Counted from the first letter of the stretch, positions 18,794 to 27,162 are shown. The stretch: DNA of 33,692 nt from Clostridia bacterium (GCA_028684195.1 JAQUGH010000007.1:1-33692), one strand, 5' to 3'. Notes: generated by a model not told the origin, from the letters alone. Translations and numbers: made by a program.

Positions 18794-20926
18794 ATGGTTA
18801 CAAAAGAAGAGGTATTGGAATATATGTTACATAATTCATATAAACCAATGACGGTGAAGGAATTACTTGATAGGCTGGAGATTGAGGACAAGTCAAGTTT
18901 TACCAATGTTTTAAAGGACTTAGAAGACAACGGGAAAATTGTTCTCAATCGAAAAGGACGTTATGGGTTGCCACAAAAAATGAACCTTGTAGTAGGACGT
19001 GTTCAAGGAAATGCCAAAGGATTCGCTTTTTTGATAGCTGATGATCCACAGCAAAAGGATGTTTATGTAAATGGGGAAGACCTAAATGGGGCAATGCACA
19101 ATGATAGAGTTGTCCTGCGTTTGTATAAACATTTAGGGGATGGTCAAAAGCCTGAGGGAGAAGTCATACGTATTCTGAAACATGCTAATGAAAATGTTGT
19201 AGGAACTTACGAGAGTAGTCGTAATTTTGGGTTTGTTGTACCTGATGAGAAACGTTTAAAGTATGATATTTTTATTCCTAAGAATGAAGCGAAGGGAGCA
19301 AAGACTGGAGATAAAGTAGTATTGGAAATAACTAGTTGGCCAGAACCACGTAGGAATCCGGAAGGACGAATAACTGAAGTGCTTGGAAATAAGAATGATC
19401 CAGGTACAGATATTTTATCTATTGTTAGAAAACATCAGCTTCCAGAGGATTTCCCACCAGAAGTATTAGAAGCTGCAAAAAAAATCCCTTCATCAGTAGA
19501 AAGTCAAGAGATGAATAAACGTCGTGATTTACGTGATTTACCTATGGTTACCGTTGATGGGGAAGATGCTAAGGATTTGGACGATGCGGTTACATTAGAG
19601 GTATTAGCTAATGGTAATTATTATTTAGGAGTTCATATTGCAGATGTGAGTTATTATGTTAAGGAAAATAGTCTTTTGGATCAAGAAGCTTTAAAAAGGG
19701 CGACTAGTGTTTATTTGGTGGACAGGGTTATTCCTATGCTCCCACGCAGTCTTTCCAATGGAATTTGTAGCCTTAATGCGGGCGAAGATCGTTTGGCAAT
19801 GAGTTGCTTTATGGAAATAGATTCAAAAGGAGAAGTAGTTAAGCATGAGATATTACCTACAGTTATAAAGGTAAAGGAGCGAATGACGTATACTGATGTT
19901 AATAAAATTTTAAAAGAGATGGATCCGGAATTATTAACACACTATAGTGGGTATGTAGACATCTTTAAAATGATGCAGGAATTATGTTTGGTTTTGCGAG
20001 AAAAGCGTTTGCGGCGTGGGTCAATTGATTTTGATATTCCAGAAAGCAAAGTGATATTAGATGATCAAGGGAAACCAATTGATATTGTAAAAAGAGAACG
20101 ATCTATTGCAGAGATGATTATTGAAGAATTTATGATTTCTGCTAATGAAACTGTGGCGGAGGATTTTTATTGGCAAGAAGTACCATTCCTGTACCGTGTT
20201 CATGAAAAACCTGATGTAGATGATTTAGCCGAACTCAATGATTTTCTAGGCATATTTGGTTATTATGTCAAAGCTAATAGAAAAGGAGAAGTTAGTTCCA
20301 GTGCCTTTCAGCAGGTAATAGAGAAAGTCAAAGGACGGGCAGAGGAGAAAACGATTAATATGGTGATGCTCAGAGCGATGAAGCATGCTCGCTATGCATC
20401 CGAAGCTGTGGGACATTTCGGTTTGTCTGCGGAATATTATTCACATTTCACATCTCCCATTAGGAGATATCCTGACTTAGCAATTCATCGTGTTATTAGA
20501 AAAGTTCAATCAAGCGGAATAAATGAGAAGGAATACAAAAAGTTAACTGCTCTTATGGACGAATATGCTGAACAAGCTTCTTTGCGGGAGCGGGTAGCGG
20601 AAGAAGCGGAACGAGAATCAGTGGATTTAAAGAAAGTTGAGTACATGAAGGATTTTATAGGTGAAACATATACTGGGATAATCAGTGGGGTTACATCGTT
20701 TGGATTTTTTGTTGAACTTCCCAACACAGCGGAAGGCTTGGTGCATGTATCAACGTTGACGGATGATTATTATCAATATGTAGAAAAACACCTGATGCTG
20801 ATAGGGGAACATACTAATAAGGTGTACAGAATTGGGGATGAAGTTAAAGTTATTTTGACTCGTGTAAATGTAGAAGAACGGAATATTGATTTTGAAGTAG
20901 CACCTAGAGATGAAGCAAAGGTTTAG
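18794..20926 (+). CDS. rnr: ribonuclease R
   Basis: RNase R is a 3'-5' exoribonuclease that degrades structured RNA and, with tmRNA-SmpB, the defective mRNA on stalled ribosomes. The 710-aa protein has an N-terminal winged helix (residues about 1-60), cold-shock OB folds (about 70-225), the RNB catalytic domain (about 250-580) with the metal-binding aspartates in VDGEDAKDLDDAVTLE, the conserved RRYPDLAIHR, and a C-terminal S1 domain (about 625-705; YTGIISGVTSFGFFVELPNTAEGLVHVSTL). ATG 18794 follows AAAGGAG. It precedes smpB and ssrA, its functional partners. Confidence 0.97.
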   Translation: MVTKEEVLEYMLHNSYKPMTVKELLDRLEIEDKSSFTNVLKDLEDNGKIVLNRKGRYGLPQKMNLVVGRVQGNAKGFAFLIADDPQQKDVYVNGEDLNGAMHNDRVVLRLYKHLGDGQKPEGEVIRILKHANENVVGTYESSRNFGFVVPDEKRLKYDIFIPKNEAKGAKTGDKVVLEITSWPEPRRNPEGRITEVLGNKNDPGTDILSIVRKHQLPEDFPPEVLEAAKKIPSSVESQEMNKRRDLRDLPMVTVDGEDAKDLDDAVTLEVLANGNYYLGVHIADVSYYVKENSLLDQEALKRATSVYLVDRVIPMLPRSLSNGICSLNAGEDRLAMSCFMEIDSKGEVVKHEILPTVIKVKERMTYTDVNKILKEMDPELLTHYSGYVDIFKMMQELCLVLREKRLRRGSIDFDIPESKVILDDQGKPIDIVKRERSIAEMIIEEFMISANETVAEDFYWQEVPFLYRVHEKPDVDDLAELNDFLGIFGYYVKANRKGEVSSSAFQQVIEKVKGRAEEKTINMVMLRAMKHARYASEAVGHFGLSAEYYSHFTSPIRRYPDLAIHRVIRKVQSSGINEKEYKKLTALMDEYAEQASLRERVAEEAERESVDLKKVEYMKDFIGETYTGIISGVTSFGFFVELPNTAEGLVHVSTLTDDYYQYVEKHLMLIGEHTNKVYRIGDEVKVILTRVNVEERNIDFEVAPRDEAKV

Positions 20927-20955
20927 TTATGGGTAGGTACAATTGAACGGTCTTA

Positions 20956-20985
20956 ACTTGAACTTGTACTTGAACTTGCACTTGA
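20956..20985 (+). repeat. hexanucleotide tandem repeat (ACTTGN)x5
   Basis: Five consecutive 6-bp units read ACTTG followed by A, T, A, C, A. The array lies 30 bp after the rnr stop, and its last unit runs into the -35 box of the smpB promoter. Arrays of this kind can change length by slippage; here one position per unit has diverged. Confidence 0.85.
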
Positions 20986-21010
20986 AATAAAATGTGTCTC
21001 ATGTTATAAT
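20982..21010 (+). promoter_or_regulatory. SigA-type promoter of smpB
   Basis: TTGAAA (20982-20987, 5 of 6 consensus) is separated by exactly 17 bp from a perfect TATAAT (21005-21010). The predicted start gives a leader of about 105 nt before smpB. It makes smpB, and perhaps ssrA, independent of rnr transcription. Confidence 0.75.
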
Positions 21011-21122
21011 ATGTGTCTTGGCTGATTTGAAAATTGTGCAATGCTTCTTATTTATGTTTGCAGAGATTTAGTTATAAGTAAGTTGGTTTTCGATTTTGTT
21101 AGTTGTATGGGGTTGAGTGAAT

Positions 21123-21590
21123 ATGCAGGAAAAAAACATTAAAGTGGTTACTGAAAATCGTAAAGCTCGTCATGATTATTTTATTGAAGAAGCGTTTGAA
21201 GCAGGAATAGCTTTAACGGGAACGGAAGTAAAATCATTACGTGCGAGTAAAGTGAATTTAAAGGATAGTTATGCACAAGTGGTAAATGGAGAAATGTTTC
21301 TTTTTAATATGCACATAAGTCCTTACGAACAAGGGAATCGGTATAATGTGGATCCAGTGAGATCTCGCAAGCTGTTACTGCATAAAAACGAAATTAACAA
21401 GCTTTTTGGTAAGGTGAAGCAACAAGGCTTGACGTTGGTTCCTCTAAAAGTATATTTTAAAAGGGGACGAGTGAAAGTTGAAATAGCCTTAGCTAAAGGG
21501 AAAAAGGATTATGATAAGCGGAATGTGATGGCTGAGAAGGATGCAAAACGTGAGGTTGAAAGAGGTATGCGAGAAAAGAATCGTTATTAA
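21123..21590 (+). CDS. smpB: SsrA-binding protein SmpB
   Basis: SmpB binds tmRNA and carries it into stalled ribosomes for trans-translation. The 155-aa protein has the OB-fold blocks [55 protein letters not shown] and [12 protein letters not shown], then [28 protein letters not shown] and the basic C-terminal tail [15 protein letters not shown] that enters the mRNA channel. ATG 21123 and the in-frame GTG 21117 are both possible after GGGG at 21109-21112; I prefer the ATG. The tmRNA gene follows after 84 bp. Confidence 0.96.
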   Translation: MQEKNIKVVTENRKARHDYFIEEAFEAGIALTGTEVKSLRASKVNLKDSYAQVVNGEMFLFNMHISPYEQGNRYNVDPVRSRKLLLHKNEINKLFGKVKQQGLTLVPLKVYFKRGRVKVEIALAKGKKDYDKRNVMAEKDAKREVERGMREKNRY

Positions 21591-21674
21591 GAACAGATTC
21601 TAATAAAGTTAATAAATGCTAATAAGGTGAAATTTACTTGGATAAATGTTTTAATTGAGTAGTTAATAATTTTT

Positions 21675-22023
21675 GGGGGTGTACTGGTTTCGACGGGGGA
21701 AGCGGTGGCAAAAGAAGCGAGCCGGGGTTGCATTAGCCCGTAAAACGGTGCAAAAATTGTAAACGCAAACGATAATTACGCTTTAGCTGCTTAATTGCAG
21801 TTTAACCTCTTACCTTCTGTGCCTGGGGTGAGGGATAAGAGGTCAATTTACCGGGCTACTCTTAAGTAAGCGTCTCATAGCTTAAGGGGAAATTAATGAG
21901 ACTGGTCTGAAGGAATCCTGCCTGTAGGAGTCTGGAAGATAAGATTTAAATTATAGGCTGCGCTCGGAGATGCTTTTGTGGTCGTTCTTTCGGACAGGGG
22001 TTCGATTCCCCTCACCTCCACCA
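21675..22023 (+). ncRNA. ssrA: transfer-messenger RNA (tmRNA)
   Basis: The 5' end GGGGGTG pairs with CACCTCC (22013-22019) to form the acceptor stem, followed by the discriminator A and an encoded CCA at 22021-22023. The conserved ACTGGTTTCGACGGGG follows the acceptor strand, and the T-arm is GGGGTTCGATTCCCC. The tag frame is GCA AAC GAT AAT TAC GCT TTA GCT GCT TAA (21765-21794), giving ANDNYALAA, which with the alanine charged on tmRNA makes a typical AANDNYALAA degradation tag. It lies directly after smpB. The 3' end is a well-known target of genomic-island integration, and relics follow it here. Confidence 0.97.
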
Positions 22024-22113
22024 TTAAAAAATCTAACTGTAATGTTAATGCCTAAATAGCTATTATCCTTACGGTTTACTATAACGTTATCAATGAATTC
22101 TTGGAGAACAAGT
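22024..22113 (-). pseudogene. possible C-terminal relic of a site-specific recombinase
   Basis: Read on the minus strand, about 30 codons are open immediately beyond the tmRNA 3' end and spell LQEFIDNVIVNRKDN followed by SYLGINITVRFF. This resembles the end of large serine recombinases (a 'FIDKIIV...I.F.F' type tail). A stop precedes the fragment and no stop closes it before the tmRNA. tmRNA 3' ends are common integration targets, so an integrase relic is plausible, but the match is short and the call is tentative. Confidence 0.3.
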
Positions 22114-22288
22114 GGCAGTCAAGGTTCAAAGACCGGGAATAGAAAAGAGTATCAATCTTGATTTAAATATTATGAAGGATATGGAAAAGCTACTTATTTT
22201 TGTGAAATGCGACGATGAAACTAAACAAACAGGCTACTGCAAATATATTGGAATTGTGTCAAATTTTTTAAAACAGTTAACACGTTGA
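22097..22288 (+). pseudogene. fragment of an ABC1/UbiB-family kinase-like gene
   Basis: After a stop at 22094-22096 the plus-strand frame reads LGEQVAVKVQRPGIEKSIN and then LDLNIMKDMEKLL. GxxVAVKVQRPGI is the ATP-binding-lysine signature of the ABC1/UbiB/AarF family and the following DLxIMxDxxxLL fits the next helix. Homology fades after about 30 residues, and the frame stops at 22286-22288. The upstream Ala-rich loop and all downstream catalytic regions are missing, so this is a decayed relic. It overlaps the trp promoter at its end. Confidence 0.6.
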
Positions 22289-22313
22289 CACATTTGGTTT
22301 AATAAGATACAAT
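22285..22313 (+). promoter_or_regulatory. SigA promoter of the trp operon
   Basis: A perfect TTGACA (22285-22290) is followed by a 17-bp spacer and TACAAT (22308-22313, 5 of 6). Transcription would start near 22320, just before the T-box leader. TTGACACA (22285-22292) is also the right arm of an 8-bp inverted repeat with TGTGTCAA at 22255-22262, which could be an operator. Confidence 0.85.
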
Positions 22314-22319
22314 ACTTTT

Positions 22320-22594
22320 TAAATAGAAAACCTTTGAGCAAGAAAAGTACGAAAAGTCGGGTGTATCCAGAGAATCGCTGGTTGGTGTGAATGCGATAGC
22401 ATAGATTTTTCCGAATGGTCTTGTGAGGGTGGCTTGAAACTGCTAGGCAGGAGTAGACGCTGACGGGGACCCCGTCCGTTATCAGTGGGGTGCATATGAT
22501 GGTATGCAAAATGAGTGGATGATTTTTATCATCAATTTGGGTGGTATCGCAGAAGTTTAAAGCTTTTGTCCCTTTTAGGGGCAGGGGCTTTTTT
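22320..22594 (+). ncRNA. tryptophan-specific T-box leader with intrinsic terminator
   Basis: The region upstream of trpE has T-box architecture: an AGAGAA element and stem I, a specifier loop reading GAA-TGG (Trp codon at 22416-22418), a central pseudoknot-like GC-rich part, the T-box sequence GGGTGGTATCGC (22539-22550) and a terminator. The terminator arms are 22562-22572 and 22578-22588, loop TTTTA, followed by six Ts. Uncharged tRNA-Trp should stabilise the antiterminator and allow transcription of trpEGDCF. The 5' end is inferred from the promoter. Confidence 0.9.
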
Positions 22595-22631
22595 GTTTTA
22601 CCTAAAACACTATCAAAATAAAAGAAAGGAG

Positions 22632-22656
22632 TTTTCATCCCATCAATTGATGAAAA
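22632..22656. repeat. inverted repeat between the T-box and trpE
   Basis: TTTTCATC (22632-22639) and GATGAAAA (22649-22656) are perfect inverted arms. Inside them is a 12-bp palindrome CATCAATTGATG (22641-22652). It lies just 5' of the trpE ribosome site AGGTGG (22658-22663), so it could affect trpE translation or bind a regulator. Confidence 0.5.
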
Positions 22657-22668
22657 TAGGTGGCTGTT

Positions 22669-24129
22669 ATGATTCGACCGAGTTGTGAAAAAATTGAGGA
22701 ATTGGCTAAGATGTTTAATACGATTCCAATTTGCAAGGAAATATACGCAGATGAGGTAACTCCAATTACACTGTTGCGTAAGCTGGCACAAATCAGCCGA
22801 AGGTATTATCTTCTGGAAAGTATTGAAGGCGGCGAAAAATGGGGACGATACTCCTTCCTCGGTTTTGACCCCATTCTCCATGTAATCTGTAAAAACAACA
22901 CAGTAACAATCGAAGGCAGTGAAACAAAAACGGTTCATACAGATAAGCCTCTTGAGATATTGAGGGGGTTGCTATCAAACTATCGGGCACCCAAACTCAG
23001 CGATATGCCTCCTTTTAGCGGGGGATTTGTGGGGTATTTCGCCTATTCCATGATTGGGTATGCCGAGCCGATATTGAAAATCAAAAGAGGTGATTTAAAT
23101 GATTTTGACCTGATGCTTTTCGACAAGGTAATTGCCTATGACCATCTGAAACAGAAGATTTGTGTAGTAGTTAATATGAATACGGAGCATATTATGGAAA
23201 ACTACGGAAAGGCAGTATCCGAAATCGAGAATATAGTACGAATCATTACCGATTCACAGCCACTTCCCAAACTGCGTACGGATGAAAAAGTAAATTTCAA
23301 ATGTAATGTATCCAAAGAAGATTATTGCTCGACAGTGGAAAAAACCAAGGAATATATCAGGGATGGTGATATTTTTCAGGCAGTTATCTCATGTCGGTTT
23401 GAGAGCGAATATTACAGCAGTCTGATTAATGCCTACCGTGTGCTTCGTACCACTAATCCTTCGCCTTATATGGTATATATGCATATGGATAATGTTGAAA
23501 TAATGAGTACCTCTCCCGAAACTCTTGTCCGTCTGCAGGATGGAAGACTTTCTACCTTCCCTGTTGCAGGCTCAAGACCTAGGGGTGCTACTACACAGGA
23601 GGATATTGCTCTTGAGAAGGAACTGCTTCAGGATGAAAAGGAGTTATCGGAACACAATATGTTGGTGGATTTGGCGAGAAATGATTTAGGAAAAATTTCA
23701 AAATTCTCTTCCGTGGAAGTAATCGACTATATGATGATTCACCGATACTCCAAAATCATGCATATCGCATCTTGCGTAGAGAGTGATATACGGCAGGATT
23801 GTGATGCTTTAACAGGGATTGAAGCAATTTTGCCTGCAGGCACTCTTTCGGGTGCACCCAAGATTCGTTCTTGCGAAATTATTGAGGAATTGGAAAGTGA
23901 GCCACGGGGTATCTATGGCGGAGCTCTCGGCTATCTGGATTTTACCGGGAATTTGGACACTTGTATTGCCATACGCATGGCTGTGAAGAAGGACGACAGG
24001 GTTGTAGTTCAGGCAGGTGGCGGCATAGTAGCTGATAGCGTCCCCGAGCTGGAGTATGCGGAAGCAGGAAATAAGGCAAGAGCCGTTATGAACGCAATTC
24101 TTAATGCAGGCGAGGTGAATGACGGATGA
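22669..24129 (+). CDS. trpE: anthranilate synthase component I
   Basis: TrpE makes anthranilate from chorismate, using ammonia from TrpG. The product of about 486 aa has the Trp feedback-site motif LLES (YYLLESIEGGEKWGRYSFLGFDP), then the chorismate-binding domain with DGDIFQAVISCRFE, PSPYMVYM, FPVAGSRPRG, DEKELSEHNMLVDLARNDLG, LPAGTLSGAPKIR and RGIYGGALGYLDFTGNLDTCIAIR. The intact LLES motif suggests feedback inhibition by tryptophan. ATG 22669 is 5 nt after AGGTGG; an in-frame GTG (22660) overlaps that site. The stop overlaps trpG by 4 nt. The trp genes look less A/T-rich than the flanking core genes. Confidence 0.97.
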   Translation: MIRPSCEKIEELAKMFNTIPICKEIYADEVTPITLLRKLAQISRRYYLLESIEGGEKWGRYSFLGFDPILHVICKNNTVTIEGSETKTVHTDKPLEILRGLLSNYRAPKLSDMPPFSGGFVGYFAYSMIGYAEPILKIKRGDLNDFDLMLFDKVIAYDHLKQKICVVVNMNTEHIMENYGKAVSEIENIVRIITDSQPLPKLRTDEKVNFKCNVSKEDYCSTVEKTKEYIRDGDIFQAVISCRFESEYYSSLINAYRVLRTTNPSPYMVYMHMDNVEIMSTSPETLVRLQDGRLSTFPVAGSRPRGATTQEDIALEKELLQDEKELSEHNMLVDLARNDLGKISKFSSVEVIDYMMIHRYSKIMHIASCVESDIRQDCDALTGIEAILPAGTLSGAPKIRSCEIIEELESEPRGIYGGALGYLDFTGNLDTCIAIRMAVKKDDRVVVQAGGGIVADSVPELEYAEAGNKARAVMNAILNAGEVNDG

Positions 24130-24710
24130 TTTTGTTAATTGATAACTATGATAGCTTTTCATATAATCTTGTACAGCTTGCCGGAAGTTTTAACACCAAT
24201 ATTCAAGTTATCCGTAACGATGAACTGACATTGGAGGAGATACGCATTCTGGAGCCTTCACATATTATCCTTTCACCCGGACCGGGCTATCCGAGAGATG
24301 CCGGTGTGTGTGAAGAAGTGATTGCAAGATTCAAGGGGGAAGTTCCGATTTTGGGTGTTTGTCTTGGACATCAGGCAATATGTGAGGTTTTTGGTGCCAC
24401 AATTACCTATGCGGTTCAGCTAATGCACGGAAAAAAGAGCAATATTAATATCGACAGCGTCTGCCCGATTTTTGAGGGGCTTCCCACAGAAATAGAAGCA
24501 GCTCGTTACCATTCGCTTATTGCCAAGAGGGAGACTATTACGAGTGAATTAGAGGTTATTGCAGAAGATGACATTGGCGAAGTCATGGCGGTACGGCACA
24601 AAAATTACAATATCTATGGGTTACAGTTTCATCCGGAATCTATTTTAACGCCTAAGGGCTATGTGATAATGAAAAATTTTTTAAGTTTGGATGGTGGTAA
24701 AAATGATTAG
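24126..24710 (+). CDS. trpG: anthranilate synthase component II (glutamine amidotransferase)
   Basis: TrpG releases ammonia from glutamine for TrpE. The 194-aa class I amidotransferase has the N-terminal LLIDNYDSFSYNL, the oxyanion region SPGPGYPRDAG, the nucleophile Cys in GVCLGHQAICE (about residues 78-88) and the catalytic His/Glu pair in QFHPESIL. It is a stand-alone subunit, not fused to TrpD. It is coupled to trpE through ATGA (24126-24129) and overlaps trpD by 8 nt. Confidence 0.97.
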   Translation: MILLIDNYDSFSYNLVQLAGSFNTNIQVIRNDELTLEEIRILEPSHIILSPGPGYPRDAGVCEEVIARFKGEVPILGVCLGHQAICEVFGATITYAVQLMHGKKSNINIDSVCPIFEGLPTEIEAARYHSLIAKRETITSELEVIAEDDIGEVMAVRHKNYNIYGLQFHPESILTPKGYVIMKNFLSLDGGKND

Positions 24711-25719
24711 AGAAGCAATACGCAGTGTTGTTGAGAAAAAGAACCTCCCGTTTGAAATGGCGAGGCTGGTAATGGAGGAAATTATGCAGGGGCAGGCGAC
24801 CAATGCACAGATAGCAGCTTTTTTAACGGCTATGCGGATGAAGGGCGAAACCATTGACGAAATCACTGCTTGTGCGACTGTTATGAGGGATCATTGCACA
24901 AAGCTACGGCATAAGGGAGACGTGTTGGAGATTGTGGGTACTGGCGGAGATGAAGCATATACCTTTAATATTTCTACCGTTGCTGCCTTTGTAGCGGCAG
25001 CAGCGGGCGTCCCTGTGGCGAAGCACGGTAACCGTAGTGTTTCCAGTAAGTGTGGAGCGGCAGATCTTCTTGAGGCTCTTGGTGTCAGACTGGATTTAAC
25101 TGCGGAACAAAGTGGGCGGGTCTTGGAGCAGACAGGGATGTGTTTTATGTTTGCACCGATTTACCATGCGTCCATGAAGTATGCGGCTCCCATCCGAAAA
25201 GAAATGGGCACGCGAACTATCTTTAATATATTGGGACCTCTGGCAAATCCGGCAAGTGCCTCAATTCAGTTGCTGGGCGTATATAATGAAAATTTAGTTA
25301 AACCTCTGGCTCAGGTGTTGTCAAATCTAGGCGTAAAACGTGCCATGGTGGTTCACGGAAACGATGGATTGGATGAAATCTCGCTGAGTACCACAACAAC
25401 AGTCTGCGAAGTTAATTGTGGAGAGTTAAGCAGTTATATCTTGGATCCCTGTGAATTTGGGTTCGAGCTCTGTCAGCCCGATGATTTGGTTGGCGGTGAT
25501 GCCGCGGAAAATGCCAAGATCGCACTCAGCATTCTTCGGGGAGAAAAAGGGTCAAAGCGTGATGTCGTTCTTCTTAATGCGACGGTGTGCTTGTATATGG
25601 CAGGAAAAACTGAAAAAATTTCCGACGGTATTGCTCTTGCGGCGGAAATCATCGAAAGTGGCAAGGCCTATGAGCAGATGAAAAGGTTTGTTAGAGCAAC
25701 TAATGAGGTGTCCCAATGA
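24703..25719 (+). CDS. trpD: anthranilate phosphoribosyltransferase
   Basis: TrpD joins anthranilate to PRPP. The 338-aa protein has an N-terminal helical domain (IREAIRSVVEKKNLPFEMARLVMEEIM), the PRPP/Mg motif GTGGDEAYTFNISTVAAFVAAAAG, the anthranilate-site KHGNRSVSSKCGAADLLEALG, and NILGPLANPA with HGNDGLDEIS. I chose ATG 24703, 5 nt after GGTGG, because it gives the family-typical N-terminus MIREAI; ATG 24691 in the same frame is possible. Its stop overlaps the trpC start (ATGA at 25716-25719). Confidence 0.96.
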   Translation: MIREAIRSVVEKKNLPFEMARLVMEEIMQGQATNAQIAAFLTAMRMKGETIDEITACATVMRDHCTKLRHKGDVLEIVGTGGDEAYTFNISTVAAFVAAAAGVPVAKHGNRSVSSKCGAADLLEALGVRLDLTAEQSGRVLEQTGMCFMFAPIYHASMKYAAPIRKEMGTRTIFNILGPLANPASASIQLLGVYNENLVKPLAQVLSNLGVKRAMVVHGNDGLDEISLSTTTTVCEVNCGELSSYILDPCEFGFELCQPDDLVGGDAAENAKIALSILRGEKGSKRDVVLLNATVCLYMAGKTEKISDGIALAAEIIESGKAYEQMKRFVRATNEVSQ

Positions 25720-26510
25720 TGCTTGACGACATTTATGCGTCGGCAATAAAAAGGGTAGCCACTGCCAAAAAAACGATCTCTTTAGCAGAAATGCGGCACA
25801 GAGCATTTGAAATGCAGATAGGACATTTTCGATTTGAAACCGCTTTGCGTGAACCGGATATTTCTTTTATTTGCGAAGTAAAAAAAGCATCTCCGTCCAA
25901 AGGGGTGATAGCGGAGGATTTTCCGTATCTTGATATTGCCCGTGAATATGAGGCGGCTGGTGCTTCTGCTATCTCCGTTTTAACGGAACCCGATTTTTTT
26001 CGTGGAAGTAACAGTTATTTAAGTGAAATAAGAGAGCAGGTAAAAATACCGCTGTTACGTAAGGATTTTACAGTTGACGAGTACCAGCTGTACGAGGCGA
26101 AGGTTATAGGTGCCGATGCGGTACTTTTGATATGTGCCCTGTTGGATATTGAAACCATACGTCAATATCTTGAAATCTGTGATAGGCTTGGAATTTCTGC
26201 GTTAGTTGAGGCACATACCAAGCAGGAAGTGGAATCCGCTGTTGCAATTGGGGCGAGAATCATCGGGGTAAACAATCGAAATCTGAAAACCTTTGAGGTT
26301 AATCTTGAAACATGTGCCAAACTTCGTCCCTTTGTGCCGGAGGAAACCCTGTTTGTCGCTGAAAGTGGGATTAAAACCTCCGATAATATCGCAATTCTTT
26401 GTCAAGCCGGGGTTGACGCTGTACTGATAGGAGAAACATTAATGCGCAGCAATAACAAAAGGGCAGCACTCAAAAATCTAAGGGAGGGGGTACACTGTGA
26501 CAAAAATTAA
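25716..26510 (+). CDS. trpC: indole-3-glycerol phosphate synthase
   Basis: TrpC closes the indole ring of CdRP, giving indole-3-glycerol phosphate. The 264-aa TIM barrel has CEVKKASPSKGVI (catalytic Lys), LTEPDFFRGS, LRKDFTVDEYQLYEAKVIGADAVLL (second catalytic Lys), ALVEAHTKQE (Glu), GVNNRNLKTFEV and the phosphate-binding VAESGI and LIGETLMRS. ATG 25716 follows GAGGTG and overlaps trpD by 4 nt. It overlaps trpF by 14 nt. Confidence 0.96.
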   Translation: MMLDDIYASAIKRVATAKKTISLAEMRHRAFEMQIGHFRFETALREPDISFICEVKKASPSKGVIAEDFPYLDIAREYEAAGASAISVLTEPDFFRGSNSYLSEIREQVKIPLLRKDFTVDEYQLYEAKVIGADAVLLICALLDIETIRQYLEICDRLGISALVEAHTKQEVESAVAIGARIIGVNNRNLKTFEVNLETCAKLRPFVPEETLFVAESGIKTSDNIAILCQAGVDAVLIGETLMRSNNKRAALKNLREGVHCDKN

Positions 26511-27123
26511 AATTTGCGGATTAAGCAGATTGCCGGATATTGAGGTTGTCAATGAAGTATTGCCAGATTATATTGGCTTTGTCTTTGCAGAAAGCAGTCG
26601 GAAAGTGAGCCGCCAACTGGCAGAGAAGATGAAAAAAGCATTGGATAGGAGAATCTTGACGGTAGGAGTATTTGTGAATACTGAACCAAGTGAAATTGTA
26701 CAGTTGTGTAAGGATAATATTATTGAAATGATACAATTGCACGGAGATGAGGATCTCTCATATATTACCGTACTTAAAAATGAGGTTTCTAACCCGATTA
26801 TAAAGGCGGTGCGAGTGCAAAGCTCACGTCAGCTTTTAGAGGCACAGTCGTTGCCCTGTGATTACCTGTTGCTTGACACATATCGGAAGGATGTATATGG
26901 AGGAAGCGGAAAAAACTTTGAATGGTCGCTGATTCCGAAACTGGAAAAGCCTTTTTTCCTTGCAGGTGGTTTGAACGCAAGAAATATTGAAGCCGCAGCT
27001 GTAGCTTGTCGTCCGTACTGTCTTGATGTCAGCAGCGGCGTGGAAACTGACGGGCTCAAGGATCAAGATAAAATCAGAGAGATTATAAGGATTGTTAGGG
27101 GTAGGAGTTACTCTTGCAATTAA
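26497..27123 (+). CDS. trpF: phosphoribosylanthranilate isomerase
   Basis: TrpF isomerises PRA to CdRP, the step before TrpC. The 208-aa barrel starts with KICGLSR (catalytic Cys in KICG), followed by DYIGFVFAESSRKVS, VGVFVN, IQLHGDEDLSYI, the catalytic Asp in LLLDTYRKDVYGGSGKNFEW, and the phosphate site LAGGLNARNI with VSSGVETDGLKD. GTG 26497 follows GGGAGGGGG. It is the last gene of the operon: trpB and trpA (tryptophan synthase) do not follow, and a tRNA gene comes next. Confidence 0.96.
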   Translation: MTKIKICGLSRLPDIEVVNEVLPDYIGFVFAESSRKVSRQLAEKMKKALDRRILTVGVFVNTEPSEIVQLCKDNIIEMIQLHGDEDLSYITVLKNEVSNPIIKAVRVQSSRQLLEAQSLPCDYLLLDTYRKDVYGGSGKNFEWSLIPKLEKPFFLAGGLNARNIEAAAVACRPYCLDVSSGVETDGLKDQDKIREIIRIVRGRSYSCN

Positions 27124-27162
27124 GTAAAAAAATTTGTTGTAGATAAAATTATAGTTTAGGTG

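Noticed and set aside
20956-20985. Hexamer array as a CRISPR-like repeat
   Set aside because: The units are 6 bp and contiguous with no spacers; this is a simple tandem repeat.
22234-22938. 234-codon minus-strand open frame across the T-box and start of trpE
   Set aside because: It is antisense to a recognisable T-box RNA and trpE, has no family features and no proper ribosome site, so it is a chance frame.
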